A DNA stretch of 64,000 nt from Plazaster borealis (Eukaryota; Echinodermata; Asteroidea; Forcipulatida; Labidiasteridae). The stretch covers positions 25,104,526-25,168,525 of the forward strand of contig CM037463.1 of NCBI GenBank assembly GCA_021014325.1, given 5' to 3'. Positions 37,501-51,000 of this stretch are shown here, in pieces (the first letter of the stretch is position 1; the number at the start of each line of letters is the position of its first letter). The notes under the pieces were generated by a model. That model ran no database searches, had not been told where the DNA came from, and saw nothing but the letters and a program-made list of their open reading frames with translations. The translations under genes and the position numbers were made by a program.

Positions 37501-40500
37501 CAGAAACAGTAACTTAACACAAAGTGAGACCAAAATGCTTTTACAAACCAACAGTGAGTCTTTTGGTCTGACTGAACTCGGAGGTGTTGAGTTGGGAGGG
37601 CAGGGTGTTGCTTAGTGTACAAAGGGGGTAATGTCGTTTTTGATAGAATTGATACGAGAACGAAATTGGCTTGTGAAAACTGTTACAGTAGCTTATACTT
37701 GTTTTCTTTTCTCTTTTGCTCTGTGAAGTGAGGCGAATAATGACATAATAGGATTGACCCGTTTGTTACCATGGACTATAAACAAACTAGGTTATTATTA
37801 TTTTGATCTGATCCTAATTAAAGACAAAGTGTATGATTGGTAATTATTGTATATCATAAACCAAAAGTTCACTGATTGTATTGTTTATAGTTAACTTCCG
37901 GATCTGGAGAACTGTCATCGTCTTAACTACTCCCAATGTCTAGAAAAAAGTATTTGAACTCCACCTTCCCCCAATGGCTTTGGTAAAATTCTTTATTTAA
38001 ACTAATCATGATATTTTAGACTTTTATGAGGCGATAACAGGCGTCCCACTCACCGGTCCTATTCCATAGCCAACTTCTCAAATACTCGGTACGCACGAGT
38101 TAGCCGTGCGTCTTGGTCTAAATAATGTAACAAATTTGGTCGCTTTCAAGACATGCACCTCATTCCACGGCTAACGCGCGCGCACTGATTATTGGCGAAG
38201 TAGTCTTTTGTTCCCGTCGCTAAGAACAATAGATAGCTTCTCAAATACTGGGAATGCGCGTGTTAGCCTTGATATTGATATTGATAGATTGATATTAATG
38301 GCGATCGATCACCACCAAATTCTTAAGCAACGCGCGTTGTGTATGGAAAAGGACCAGTGAATGGGACGCTCGCTCTTGTCTCAAAAGTCTTACAATTCGA
38401 TAATAAATTTACCCAGTCAGATTCCCTTGTGGTTTATAAGTTGAAATTTAACAAAACATGAACATTTTTGTAGTTTTCTCAAAAAATGAGCATCATAATT
38501 AGGAAGATTTTCACAGGCTGGTTGCGGTTTTTTTTTATAACTAGTTTAAATAATTGATTCTTCCAAAACTATTGCATTTAGCAGGAAGGAACGGACCAAA
38601 TAACTACAAGAAAATTCTAGTTTTACCCCCGGTACTCACTTCAAAATGAAAGCCAGTTTTCTTGTAAAACAAAAAACAGAAACAAAAATTAACAAAATGA
38701 CTTTCCTCTGGACCGACTCATTCCGATGATTTCAATATTAGAATACTTTCAGACTGTTAACGGAACCAGACGATGACGTGATTGCATTGCTTACAATAAC
38801 ATGTAAGAAGATGGATCACGAGTTCGGAGCTAGACTTCTATTGTAGTTTTGATGCTGTAAACGTAATGTGATAACAGATCACTAAAATTCAAATGCTAAT
38901 AAATTGAAATACAACATTGAAATAGACGCACAGATTCGGGCGTGATTGGCAAATGGGGTTTCTGACAAAAAGCATCCTCGTCCCAAGTTTTAATTTTGTT
39001 TCAATGTTAATTTGAACAAATTATTTGTATTATACAAAACTTAAAAATTAATTTAGAACATTTTGCTTTGGGTATTTTTATTTTCAAGGATTTTGTACAA
39101 ATATAGTTTTAAAAGAAGATTTAATTTCATAGAAAAATATAGTCTTTGTTCGTTATTTTTTTTTTCGTTTTCGATATGCGCGAAACTTGCAGTAGCATTC
39201 GTAATAAGCTATGCAGTGGAAGGGTGCATGCGCATAATCCACGTGACGGCCCCGCCCATAGCTTTGTGTGCTAGTATGAAACAGTGACACTATACATCCA
39301 CAGCATTTAGTTCGTTGATTCATATTATAATATGAAAAATCAAGAACAGATTAAACGACAGATTAGTTCGACGGTCAGCGTAAGATACGTTTTTATGGTA
39401 TAAAGGCGGTTTTTTGAACTGTTCTGCCTTGAGAAGAGGCTAAATAGATGCTGAGATTGTTACGATGGATCGGGGTGTTGATAAGTTTCCAAGGTTGTGA
39501 TTTCCTTGAATGCTTGACTATAAGAAGCATTAGTGATTTGATGATGGGCAGACAAGACGATGAAAAGCCGAGAAGAAGGAATGGCAATCTTACTTTCTTC
39601 ACACTGTTAATACGACGATTTGTTTCAAGTCAGAAATAATGGAAGGTTCACAAGCATTGTTGACAATCTTTTCGTTCGCTCTGACGCTGTCTTGTAATGT
39701 AGCAACCGATGTGAATGTAGTTGTATTTCTGTTTAGACGTGAGTCCGTTTATGGTGATACTCGTTTATTACCAGCCCTTGAGATTGCCCGTGAAACCATC
39801 TCGCATCGCGTAGAGAGAGGAGAGTATGCCAACTTTACTCTGGGTTGGGATTATTCAGCAGAGGGTTGTGGACATGGTGTTCAATATGCCGTTAGAGAAG
39901 CGGCTCAACTGGTCTTTGAGAAAGATGTCGTGGCTTTTTTCGGACCTTCTTGCAGTTCTAGTATGCAGAGTGTTGCCGACTTCGCAGCACCTATGAATAT
40001 TCCAATATTTTCGGGAAGTGCTGGTGCTGCGGAGCTGGATAACAAAAAAAGATACCAGACACTTACTCAGACTGTGCATAGACCACGAACTATGGTCTAC
40101 CTCGTCGAGAAACTTTTTCGTCACTATGGCTGGGATTCGTGCGTCTTATTGCGAAAAGGTCATCTCTTCTTACGCGCAGGATCCACCATGGAAGACGGTC
40201 TTCGTGAAGCTAATATAAGACCCTACTCGATTTACCCGGCAAGTTCGAGTGAAGAAGAGTTTGAATCTGCCTTGAAAGAAGCATCTTTGAATGGCCGAAG
40301 TGAGTACGAAAGAAACAGTTAATCCACACTTTATTGCAGTTTTACCGTCTGTGATTGTTTCTCATAACGTGCTTGAATTGAAAATTGTGGTTTGTAAGTA
40401 TTATGATTATTGGTCAAACCAGGGGCGGCGCCATTTGAATTGGGGGGGGGGGGGGCGTTGAGTCTTAGCACTTGCGGCGTGGGGTCCAGGAGCCCGCCTA

Positions 40501-41982
40501 AGGGGCCTTGGTGGGGTCCAGGGGCGAAGCCCTTGGCGGGGGTTGAGTGAGCGAATCCCCCGTGAAGCCTTTTGGTGTTAGCATGTCTGAATGGCCTAGA
40601 AAAGCTCTCCTTGCTTTTAAATATTTACATAACTTTGTTATAAAACTTAGACTTGGTTCAGTTCCCGGAAGCTGTTGGATTTTGGCAGGTTAGGGAGGAC
40701 TCTCCATCTTTATTGAATATGTCGAAATTATACAAGTTTGGATATCATAATGTACACTTTCAATTTTGAAACTCAAAAAAATACTTTAAACTACATGTAG
40801 TCTACGCTATAGGCACTTGATACACAGTCAGTAAAACATCGTCGTCAGTGGGCGGCGTATAATGTATGGCTCATATTATGTGCTTGGTAAATTAAATAGT
40901 CTCGTGTCCTAGTACGGTGCACAACCGGCGCGGATCAAGGATTTTTTAAGCGGGGGGCTCGCCGAAATGTGGGGGCGGGGGACCATCGGTGGTCATGGCA
41001 CTTACGGCGTGGGGTCCAGGGGCCCGCTTAAGGGCCCGTGGTGGGGGTTCAGGGAGCGGACCCCCTTTAGCATGTCTGAATGGCCTATAAAAGCTCTCCT
41101 AGCTAAAAATATTGACATTACATTGTTATAAAACTTAGACTTGGTTCATAGACAGAAAGAACGAGAGACACTAATAAAAGCCCAACATAGTAATGATATT
41201 TTAATCTTACTTCAACAGGCGCGGATCCATGATCTCTTTAAGCGGCGGGGGGGGGGGGGCACACATAATCTTTCCAAATGTTGACCAATATATCTAGTCT
41301 GTGCCGTGACTCCACGTTCCCTTGGTTTATGTACATTATGCCTACATGACCAAGTTTTATCCTTGTCGGGCTGGACAAGTATGCATAAGTTAACTGCATG
41401 CTGTAACACCGATTATACAGAGATTCTTTTATGACTGGAGAGGGTGGTCTAAGTAACATGATCTCGTGTGCCACACCCGTTACTGTGTATTATAGTGTGG
41501 GACATTTCTTCCAGACGAACCAGCAAGCGAAGCGCAAATCCCTACGGCGTGGGGTCGTGGCCCGCTTTAGGGGCCCGGCATTTTTTGCTACATTAGGTAC
41601 TCTCTGGTGCAAACTAGGACACTTCAGAGGCGTTTTACACGTTATTTTTACCCAGTTGAATATTTGCTTTATTTGCCTTTTAATATTTTTTAGGTGGGGG
41701 GGGGGAACTGGTCGGTAGTACAAGGGGCCCAACGCTAGTCGTTTGTATAGAAACAACATTCTAGCCAGGATGTAATTGCAAGAACGAGCAAACGCGAAGC
41801 CGTGGGGGGACAGGGGGACCATGATTGACGACCATTCTTGCAGTAACACTGATTATATATATATCTTTGTTTGACTGGAGTGGAGGGGGTGGTGGTCCAA
41901 ACGTGACCGTGCGTCACACCCCTTTTCCCCGTTATTTTCCCCTTCTCCCTTTCTTTAGTCCCTCTTCTTTTTCAATTGTTCT

Positions 41983-42013
<31 letters not shown>

Positions 42014-45000
42014 ATCGTTCCTTTCTTTTCCTTTCCTCCCTTTTCAATTTGCTCTTCAAGGGGCCGCCCCTTGTCCCCCCCCAGCCCCACTGTGGGGCCG
42101 CACCTGGAGCAAACACATCTTTGACATTATTTACAGCGAGAGTTTGTTGTTTGGTGTATTGTTCTGCTTCAAAAGATATATATGTAGATTCAGAGTTGTA
42201 AATCCTTGTCACAAGGTGTGGTAGGGTGGATTTGAAATGTTGTGCCGAAAGAACGGATGCCTTTTAGTTGTGTTTTCTCAAGGCGGATCCAGGGTGCGCC
42301 CATCCAGGGTGCGCGCATCCAGGGTGCGCGCATCCAGGGTGCGCGCATCCAGGGTGCGCGCATCCAGGGTGCGCGCATCCAGGGTATGGTAAAGTGTGGC
42401 GGATATTCATTACATAACAAATTTTGTAATCGCACAGCGTTTCTGCATCGCACGTCAGAAACGCCGTGTTAGTACAAAAAACAAAAATGATGACGTCATG
42501 AACAATCTTTCCGAGCCGCACTCCCATTCCGTACTAGACTTGATTCAAGTCCCGTTCTCGTGCGAGAGGTCCCCAAGCATATCGCGCAAACTAGCAAACA
42601 AGCCGTACAGTGCGCGCTCGCCGTCAAAATGTGGTCCCGAGGTCCCGCGTGCGGAACAGGTTGGGGAATGCAGATCACAAAACAATAGTTTTCTGGCGAT
42701 GGCACGGGATTGGGACTTGAGTCAAGTCTAATCCCGTACCTGCACCGTTGTCTAATGGTCCCTACTGTGTGTGTGTGGGGGGGGGGGGGGTGCAGCAGGA
42801 GCAAGGGGAGCCTTTTAAGCGTTGGGACCGGGGTCCGCTCCCCGAACCAGAATAATTACCATTTATGATATATTGCATTATGAGCCTTTCTATGTTATCT
42901 TTTGAGCAAAAGTAGTTTGAGCGTTTTGCAATCTGTGATTTGTCCTTAACTATGGAAAGGAAATTTAAAACGCCACCATTCGGTGGAAACAAGGGGAGCA
43001 TGAGAGTGAGTATTGCAAACCTACTAAAACAAATTGAACTCGGAGCTGCATTTCAGAACAGAACTGTTTGGACAAATGACTGTGTGGAAAAAATGGCTTC
43101 GGTCTCCACTGAACCCCCCCCCCCCACACACACACACACAACAACAACATCAATAGCAGCAGCGGCACCAACAACATCAACAGCAGCAGTAGCAACAAAC
43201 AGTATTCTAAGTATAGCAACAAATTGTGAGAGTAAATATCACGAGCGCGCAGAGAAAGTCTGATTCAATGTCGGCATTCAATAAAATACAACTAGAAATC
43301 TAAGGATTTCTGTTGAAAAGGTGTCCCTGAAAACACTTGAGAGCTTTTTACTGACCAAACATAACCTGTGATTTTACACAATGGATTACTTTACTATATA
43401 GGGAAAAGAGCAGAAGCTTATGATTGATTTTATTGTACAAAGAAAATAATCTCTCTGGTTGGAACTCAACGTCGGCTTAATAAGTCGAACTACTGTTTTT
43501 GTTGTTTGTTTGTTTGTTGGGGTGTTGGGGTGTTTGTTTGTTGGGGTGTGGGGGTGTTTGTTTGTTTGTTTTAGGTTTTTTTGTGAAGCTGGAGTTAGAG
43601 TGTTTGATTTCACGTACAGTTTGTTCACATCGTTGGTGAATCGGATCGACTTGTGGATAAAGAAAATAAAGCTGCTGTTGTTACGAAGTCATGAAGAACT
43701 TGAAGTGTCTGGCTATAAATACGGATATTAATTCGAAACTGCAATTCAATTCATCAAAACTGAATTCTCCCGACTAAACGACTTTGCTAAAAATGAATTT
43801 TGTATTATTGTTATACCGGTAGCTGTACATTTTAAGTTAATTTCAATTTTCGTGAACTGGACAGTGAGTAATAACAACTAAACATTTTTAATAAAATCAA
43901 AAATCAAATGTAAGTAGGGCTTAAATGAATCGACTCAATATGTGGGTACTGGTATTCAAATTGTGAAACTTCGTTTGTATCAAACTACCCTGGATTTTAT
44001 GAAAAAATATTTCGACCCAAGATAAAACAGTTTTGTCATTGTTGAGGAATCTACTGTTATCTGTCAAGGATTGAACCCATCTTCAGAGAATAAGTGCCGC
44101 GGATTGTAAGCTATTTATTGTAACAACAGGAAGGGGCAGCCACGAGGGAATTTTTAAGTATCCAGCAAACCCATATAATCTGTTAAAGAGGATGCTGTTC
44201 AATGTCACTCTGCTACAGTTATTGTGAACAAAAAGTAGCCAAGGATGCTTGCGTTATCTTCTGCAAAGGCCATTTTCTGTCTGTTCAGTTAACTTTTAAC
44301 ATTTTGGATTTCTTGCATTGATAGTTTGAAAGTTTTGAAAGTACGTTGCTAGCAAGACGGTCCTTGACTAATTAGTTTATTGATCTAGTTTAAGTTTGAT
44401 TATTTGGCTTACACTGGAATAGGTGATGAAGTCCTCAATTTTGTGTAGGTTCGAACTGACACAATAAATACATTCAGTTAAACAATTATATCAATATAAA
44501 AAGGGGTGACAATCAGTTTTTCTTTCGAATTTTGAATCAGCCTCAGCCTTAACCCCCTTTCTAATGGATGGATTTAATCTAGTGTTGTACGTGAGGTTGC
44601 CATAATATATTGTTATATCACGGTAACAGATTTGGAATTGTTATTGGTCGAGAACCAATCACGTGATGTGATACAAAGACGCATGTAACACGGCTTAGGC
44701 CGGAAATCCATGTGTCCGTCATGCGTTGTGCGTAACGCGCAACGCGTAAAAATGAATATACACGCATATTGCGCACTGCGTTATCCATAAAAAAGGATGT
44801 GCATTGCTAGCGTCTATATTTATTCTTAAGGATGCGCACTACGCATCACGCACAGCGCATGGGGGTAACATGAGTGATGTAACCCTAGGGATACATTACC
44901 TTGATCGTCCCCACCGTTGGTCGATTTACTGCGCCTTGTACAATTAGAAGCCCCGGGCTCGAGGGAACAGTGAAAATTGTTTATGTTTATTAAACCATGC

Positions 45001-48000
45001 CAACTTTAGTCATAATAATGTTTGGAGACAGAAGAGGAATTTGTTTCCATGTTGTAACAAAACAATTGTTGCACGCTGTGGCGGGATCCATGGTGTTTTG
45101 TACACCCGAGGGGCAAATGGCACCCGAGGCGAAGTGTAGCACTGATGTAATGTGTGTACGGGAAAGTGCTTTCCTGACCCGGTTTTATTGCAATTTTTCT
45201 CAAAGTTCTCCATTTTGTAATTTTTATTATTTTTAATTACTTGAGTATTTATTGTTGATTGTTTAATTATTAATTATGTACAGAAAAGACCTTTATAAAT
45301 GCATATCATTCAGTAATACCTGGTGAAGTGTTTCAAATAATGATGAATGGGGAGCCATTTTAAAGTCACTAATGGTTTCTATGATGTTTATGACTTACAT
45401 TTGTTTTAAAGGGAACTTGTCCGTTAGTGATACTGCGTTTGAACATAAAGGCCACGCGTTCTTGTTAGGTATGTCATGTTCTACTTTGTCTTTCTGGAGT
45501 GATTTGAAACATTGACGATCCTGTTCGCGTGTTTCGTCAATATGATCTTATTTTCACGTTCTACAGATTCAAGGAGAGCAACGAATTTCAATATCAGTTG
45601 CTTCGATCAACTCGAAGGCTTTGTGTGTCAGATTTGACCCTCACCTTTACAGATTCTTATCATGTGTCGAGAAGCATCCTTCAGATGGCTTAACTATATT
45701 TCTCTTACCCGCTAATGCCTTTAGGCCTATACAACAGCAACAATTACTACAAACAAATTCAAACCTTTGTTTTTTCAGTTATTGTGATTAGTGCCGATGG
45801 TGATGACGTCCGTAAGATCATGTTAAGTGCTTACAAACTTGGTATGGTTTATGGTGACTACGTCTTTATCAGCTACCATCCCTTCAACAACACCAAGACA
45901 TTTGGAGACGACTCATGGAACCAGGTAAGATGACGTCACAGAGGAATGAAGTAAACCGCCTTTGCAGCGTTATACTATATAGCAGCTCTAGGTTTTTGCA
46001 CAACATCAGTTTCCCAATTCAAAGTAAACAAGAAAGTGGCGATTTTGAGTGCGTTTTCTTATAAAGTCGTTAAATAAAACAATAATGACAATTCGAAATC
46101 ACAGTGGCATTATATTCATGTGTCTCAGACATCGATTAACTTCCCGCACCTAAGGGAATTGGCAATCAGTAGAAAAACGCTCCAAATAGTGATTGACTCT
46201 AACTACCAAGAAGTAAATAAAGTATGAATAGAGTAATTTATCGTGACAATGGGCAAATGCATTAACTCTAAAAAGCTGATGATTTTGTTTTTCATAATAA
46301 TAGGGTGACGAGAATGACGCCAAGCTTAAAATCGCTTACAAAGCGCTGATGACGATCCGACTCTTTGAGCCAACAACTGATGAATACATCAATTTCCAAA
46401 AGGAGATGAACCGTCGAATGCTGGAGTCGTATAACTTTACTCCTGAAGCTGGAGATGAGGTTAGAACAATTCTTGATATTCAGTCAGTTCTGGTTAACTT
46501 GGAATTTGATTCAAAATTTGTTTTGAAGGCACTAAATTGTGAGCTAAATTTACAAGTTTCACCCACGTTTTCATAAATTAATTTGCACAGACAAGTTAGT
46601 AGATCTAAAAAAAACCTAAGACCTTTGTAATAACAAAACCTGCTTGATATAATTAAATAAAAAAACGTTTAAAAACGTCTAAATATGGATGAGTAATTGA
46701 GTATTAACTGGTTGTCTTTTATATCTAGGCTAACTTCTTTGCTACATCTTTTCATGATGCTTTAATCTTATATTCTCTGGCCATTAATGAGACACTACAT
46801 GAAGGAGGAGACATCCGGGATGGTCTAGCTCTAAGAGACAAGATGTGGAATCGAACATTTCAAGGTAAATCACGTACTACGTATTGATGCATTAGGACTT
46901 GGTTTTATCTGATTGTAGTAATACAGTAGCTTAGATAAGTTGAAACGTATTGACCGGAAACTTGTAAAGCACGACTTGACAAGAACAGGGGTTTTAGGAT
47001 AAGTGCCTGATATCGACTGTTTTCAGCGACTCAGCGACTTTGCCCATGACCTCGACGGATTTAACTCCTTTAAAATATTATTTTAACATTTGCGATTCGA
47101 ATCCACTTTAGGTATTGCTGGTGAAGTTTCTATCACAGAAAAAGGCGACCGAGTTGCAGTGTATTCTCTATGGGATATGACAGACACTGAGAACGGTGTG
47201 TTCGAGGTTGGTGGTCAATGCTCAATGGTGTATTATGAGGAATCAGTACATACAATCATGTCAAAATGTGTTTATTGGTTTTAATGTCATAATGTTTAAT
47301 TAATCTTGCTATTCTATAAAGGTGGTTGCTGACTATTATGGAGTTTCCAATACAATCCAATGGTATAAAGATATTGTATGGCATGGCAGAGTGGACGGTA
47401 GTGCACCACCTGACACTCCACGCTGCGGATTCTACAACGAGAATCCAGAATGTCAAGACAAAGGTACATTAAGTTTCAATATTTCCTTGGGTTCATTTAC
47501 GGGATAAGAACCCGCACCCCTAGAATTTATTTTCATTTCAATGAAGATTATCAAGACGCAGCATCATCTTCAGGAAAATTGAAATTGTTTAGTAATGTTC
47601 AGTGACAAATTACAAGGTTGCTTTATGCAACAAACTGTAGTAAAGATCCCATCCCCGCATAGGAAACCCTCTTTTATATCATCTTATTAAATCTGTTTCT
47701 AGCACTGTGATCTCAAGAAGCAACAATTGGTTCAATTCCGTAATCAATTCACAATATTGACTCTTGATTTGGGAAAACCGAGGAGCTCAGGGGAGTTCTA
47801 TAACTGTGACAATTATGAATCTCAAATGCAAAACAACTTTAGGATTTTGTTTGTTTGTTTTTCATTATTTGAAACAGACGATAACACCTTGGTACTGGTA
47901 TCATCTATCATAGCTGCATGTGTAGTGATCGCCTCGGCATGTGGAATGCTTTTTGTCTACAGGTAAATCCTTCTGTATCAATTAGGAATAATGTAAAATT

Positions 48001-51000
48001 ATTGTATGTGACGCGAGTATCACGTGTCAATGCGAATCAAAATTACGGGCACTATTACCCACTATTACCAGAAGTCTATGGAACTAAATTGCCTAGCTTG
48101 TTACCTTTGAATATTGCAATAATTTAATAAGTAAAACAAATCAGAAGATACCCCAAATTGTTGTCAATACTCAAAGTGTTATGAAGTTTTAAGTTTCCGT
48201 CCTTGAGTATTCTGGGTGTAACAGCAAATTAAAGTTATGTTAAACTACGCACAAATCTATCGGGCAATAGGCCTATACAAATGCTACCTTGTGTTTTATA
48301 AATGCGTTACTTGTGGTTCTTGATTTGCCTTCCGGACTGTGACAAATTTACCGTAAGTTCTATCATGGCCGCTGTTAATTACCCTGGAAGAGTGACATGT
48401 CAGCTGGACAACACAAACACCAATACAAGCATTTTTTTTCTCTGCAGGAAAATGAAACTGAATTCGGAGTTGATGAACATGTCTTGGAAAATCCGTTATG
48501 AAGATTTGATTTTCAATCATATTTCAAAATCTATATCATCGTCGATTCGATCCCTTTCAATTGTAAGTATAGGTGAACATTGAGTGATTGATAAATACAC
48601 AGGATCAGATTGAGAGGAGGTAGTTTAACGGTTTGGTGAAACCTCCGCGGTCCTTTCTTTATGGTGAGACACACATTCTTAAACAAAGTGTTGCCATCTT
48701 CTAACAGAGAAAAGTGAATTCTTGAAATATGTATATTAAAATGTTTGTTTTGATTTCAAGAGCGTCATTACGATTGCTTTTCAGACCGGCTCAATGACAG
48801 ATGCAAACAACCAACGACAGATATTTACCAAAGTCGCCCAGTACGAGGTAAGAGCGAGATAATACGAAGTACAAGATATAACGAATCACTTGAAACGTTA
48901 AAGCCTAGGAGAATGGTATACCAATGGATGAACTCACTAGTATGATATGTCACGATCTAAGTCATTGTCATCCGCATCTTTACGCGTGCGGGTGTCGTAA
49001 TCGTCAAGATCATCTTCATTCGATGACGATGGAATATTAACGACTTTGATCGTCTCATACCGAAATGGTACACATTTTCGTCAATATGACAAGCGAGTTA
49101 GATGTGACGGCACTGTGACCTCATAGTTTATCTTTTTTTTTAAAGAATATGTTGAGACAAATACTCGATCAAAGATATTTTTTATTAAGATTCACTCGTA
49201 TTAAAATCATCTTACACAAAAAGAAATGATGGACGTTCTTAGCAAGCTTCTTTGTGGTAAATCCACAGGCTGTGACTTACTGAGCCCGATTGTTATTAAA
49301 CAAGCTAGGTATTCCTTGGCAGAACCACTTGCTGAGATCTTCATTATGTCTTTAACTCATGGAGTTTTCCCAATGGTCTTAAAATAGCTGAAGTTACTTC
49401 TTCTTCATGAGGGTGGTGATAAAAATGTTATTGGAAATTACAGGCCCATATCAGTTCTATCGCGTTCTCGAAGACCTTTGAAAAACTTATGTATGCAAGA
49501 CTAATGGGCTTTATTTGTAAGAATAACCTTCTCACTGAATCACAATTTGGTTTTATAAAATAATCGCTCTAGGGATTTTAAGCAACATCCCTTTTAACAA
49601 ATAAACTGCTCAATGGCATTGAAGTCGGAAACATTACTGCCTCATTTCTGCCTGTCTAAGGCCTTCGACACAGTTAACCATGAAATGTTGATACATAAAT
49701 ATAGAATACGATGGAGTACGTGGAATAGCTTTGGAGTGTTTTAAAATGTATTTATCGAATATAAAATAATTGTCTTTCAATCTCTCCTTATTCATTATTC
49801 ATCTCGAGTCATCCGTCGGTAAATTTGTTTTCCTATATCAAGCTCATTAGCTTCTTATTTGCATCTTATTAAAAAAGAACATCCGGCCGCGGGTCAGCCG
49901 TCGGTATATTTTCCTTATATTTTCCATACATTTTTTTCCGGCGTTGGTTCTCTCCTATGGCACGAGGGTTTTTCTCCGGGCCCTCCGGTTTTCCTCCCTC
50001 CGGAAAAATCAAACACTTTCGATCTCTGGCTGTGTTCCGTGTTCATAATGGGTTGATGTGGCTGGCTGCCGTAGGCGCCCCATGCAAGCAGCTAGAACAC
50101 GTTGTAGCCGCGTCTTTCGCAATCAGCTTCTCAGCTGCAAGTAAGGATGATTAGCCTCCCAAATTATTTATTTATTTATTTATTTATACTCCTACCCTTT
50201 CAGGCCACATTATCTTTGTTTGACCCTTTTAATGCATTCATATATTCATCACCTCTGCGGATGAGGTCATCCGTCGGTATAAATCTGTCCTACCCAACGC
50301 TTAAGAACGTCATTATTATTCATTTATGCAAACCTATGAGGTCATTGTCCGTATATCAGCCCGCTTAAACTACTGTCATGATTATGCATTTCACTGATTA
50401 GGTTCACGGTCAGTCACGCAAACAATTCCTTGGGTATTTTTCGTTCGGAATGTCCTTTGAGATCTTTGTCCTTCACTGGTGATAACATCTGGCTCTGATA
50501 ATCCCGATTCAATGCTAATCGAAATGTATGACACGTACACGTACTCTGAGTTTCTTGTCCCTTCATCTGATAGAGTATAAGGTGTTTTGGTCGCATCTTG
50601 GTATGTTGGTGTCGTGGTCCCCCCCGCTCTATATGGTTGGTTTTTGAGTTTCTTGTTCCTTGGTTGGTTTTTGAGTTTCGTGTTCCTTCATCTGATGAGA
50701 GAGTATGTTTTGGTCGCATCTCGGTATATGAGAGAGTATTTTTGTATTGTTTTTGGTCGCATCTTGGTCTGTTGGTCTCATGGTTGGTCAGTTTGTTCTC
50801 CTTATTTATTGTGTTTTCTCCTTACCTGAAATAAACATCTTTTGTTTGTTTACTCCCGATAGGGTCGAATGGTTGCTCTTAAACAAATGAATACAACCAA
50901 GATAGATCTGAATAGAAAAGTACTATTGGAGTTCCGTAATGTAAGTATACTGTTGTATTGCTCGGTATGCAGTTGCTTCACACATTAACTTATTCTTTGA

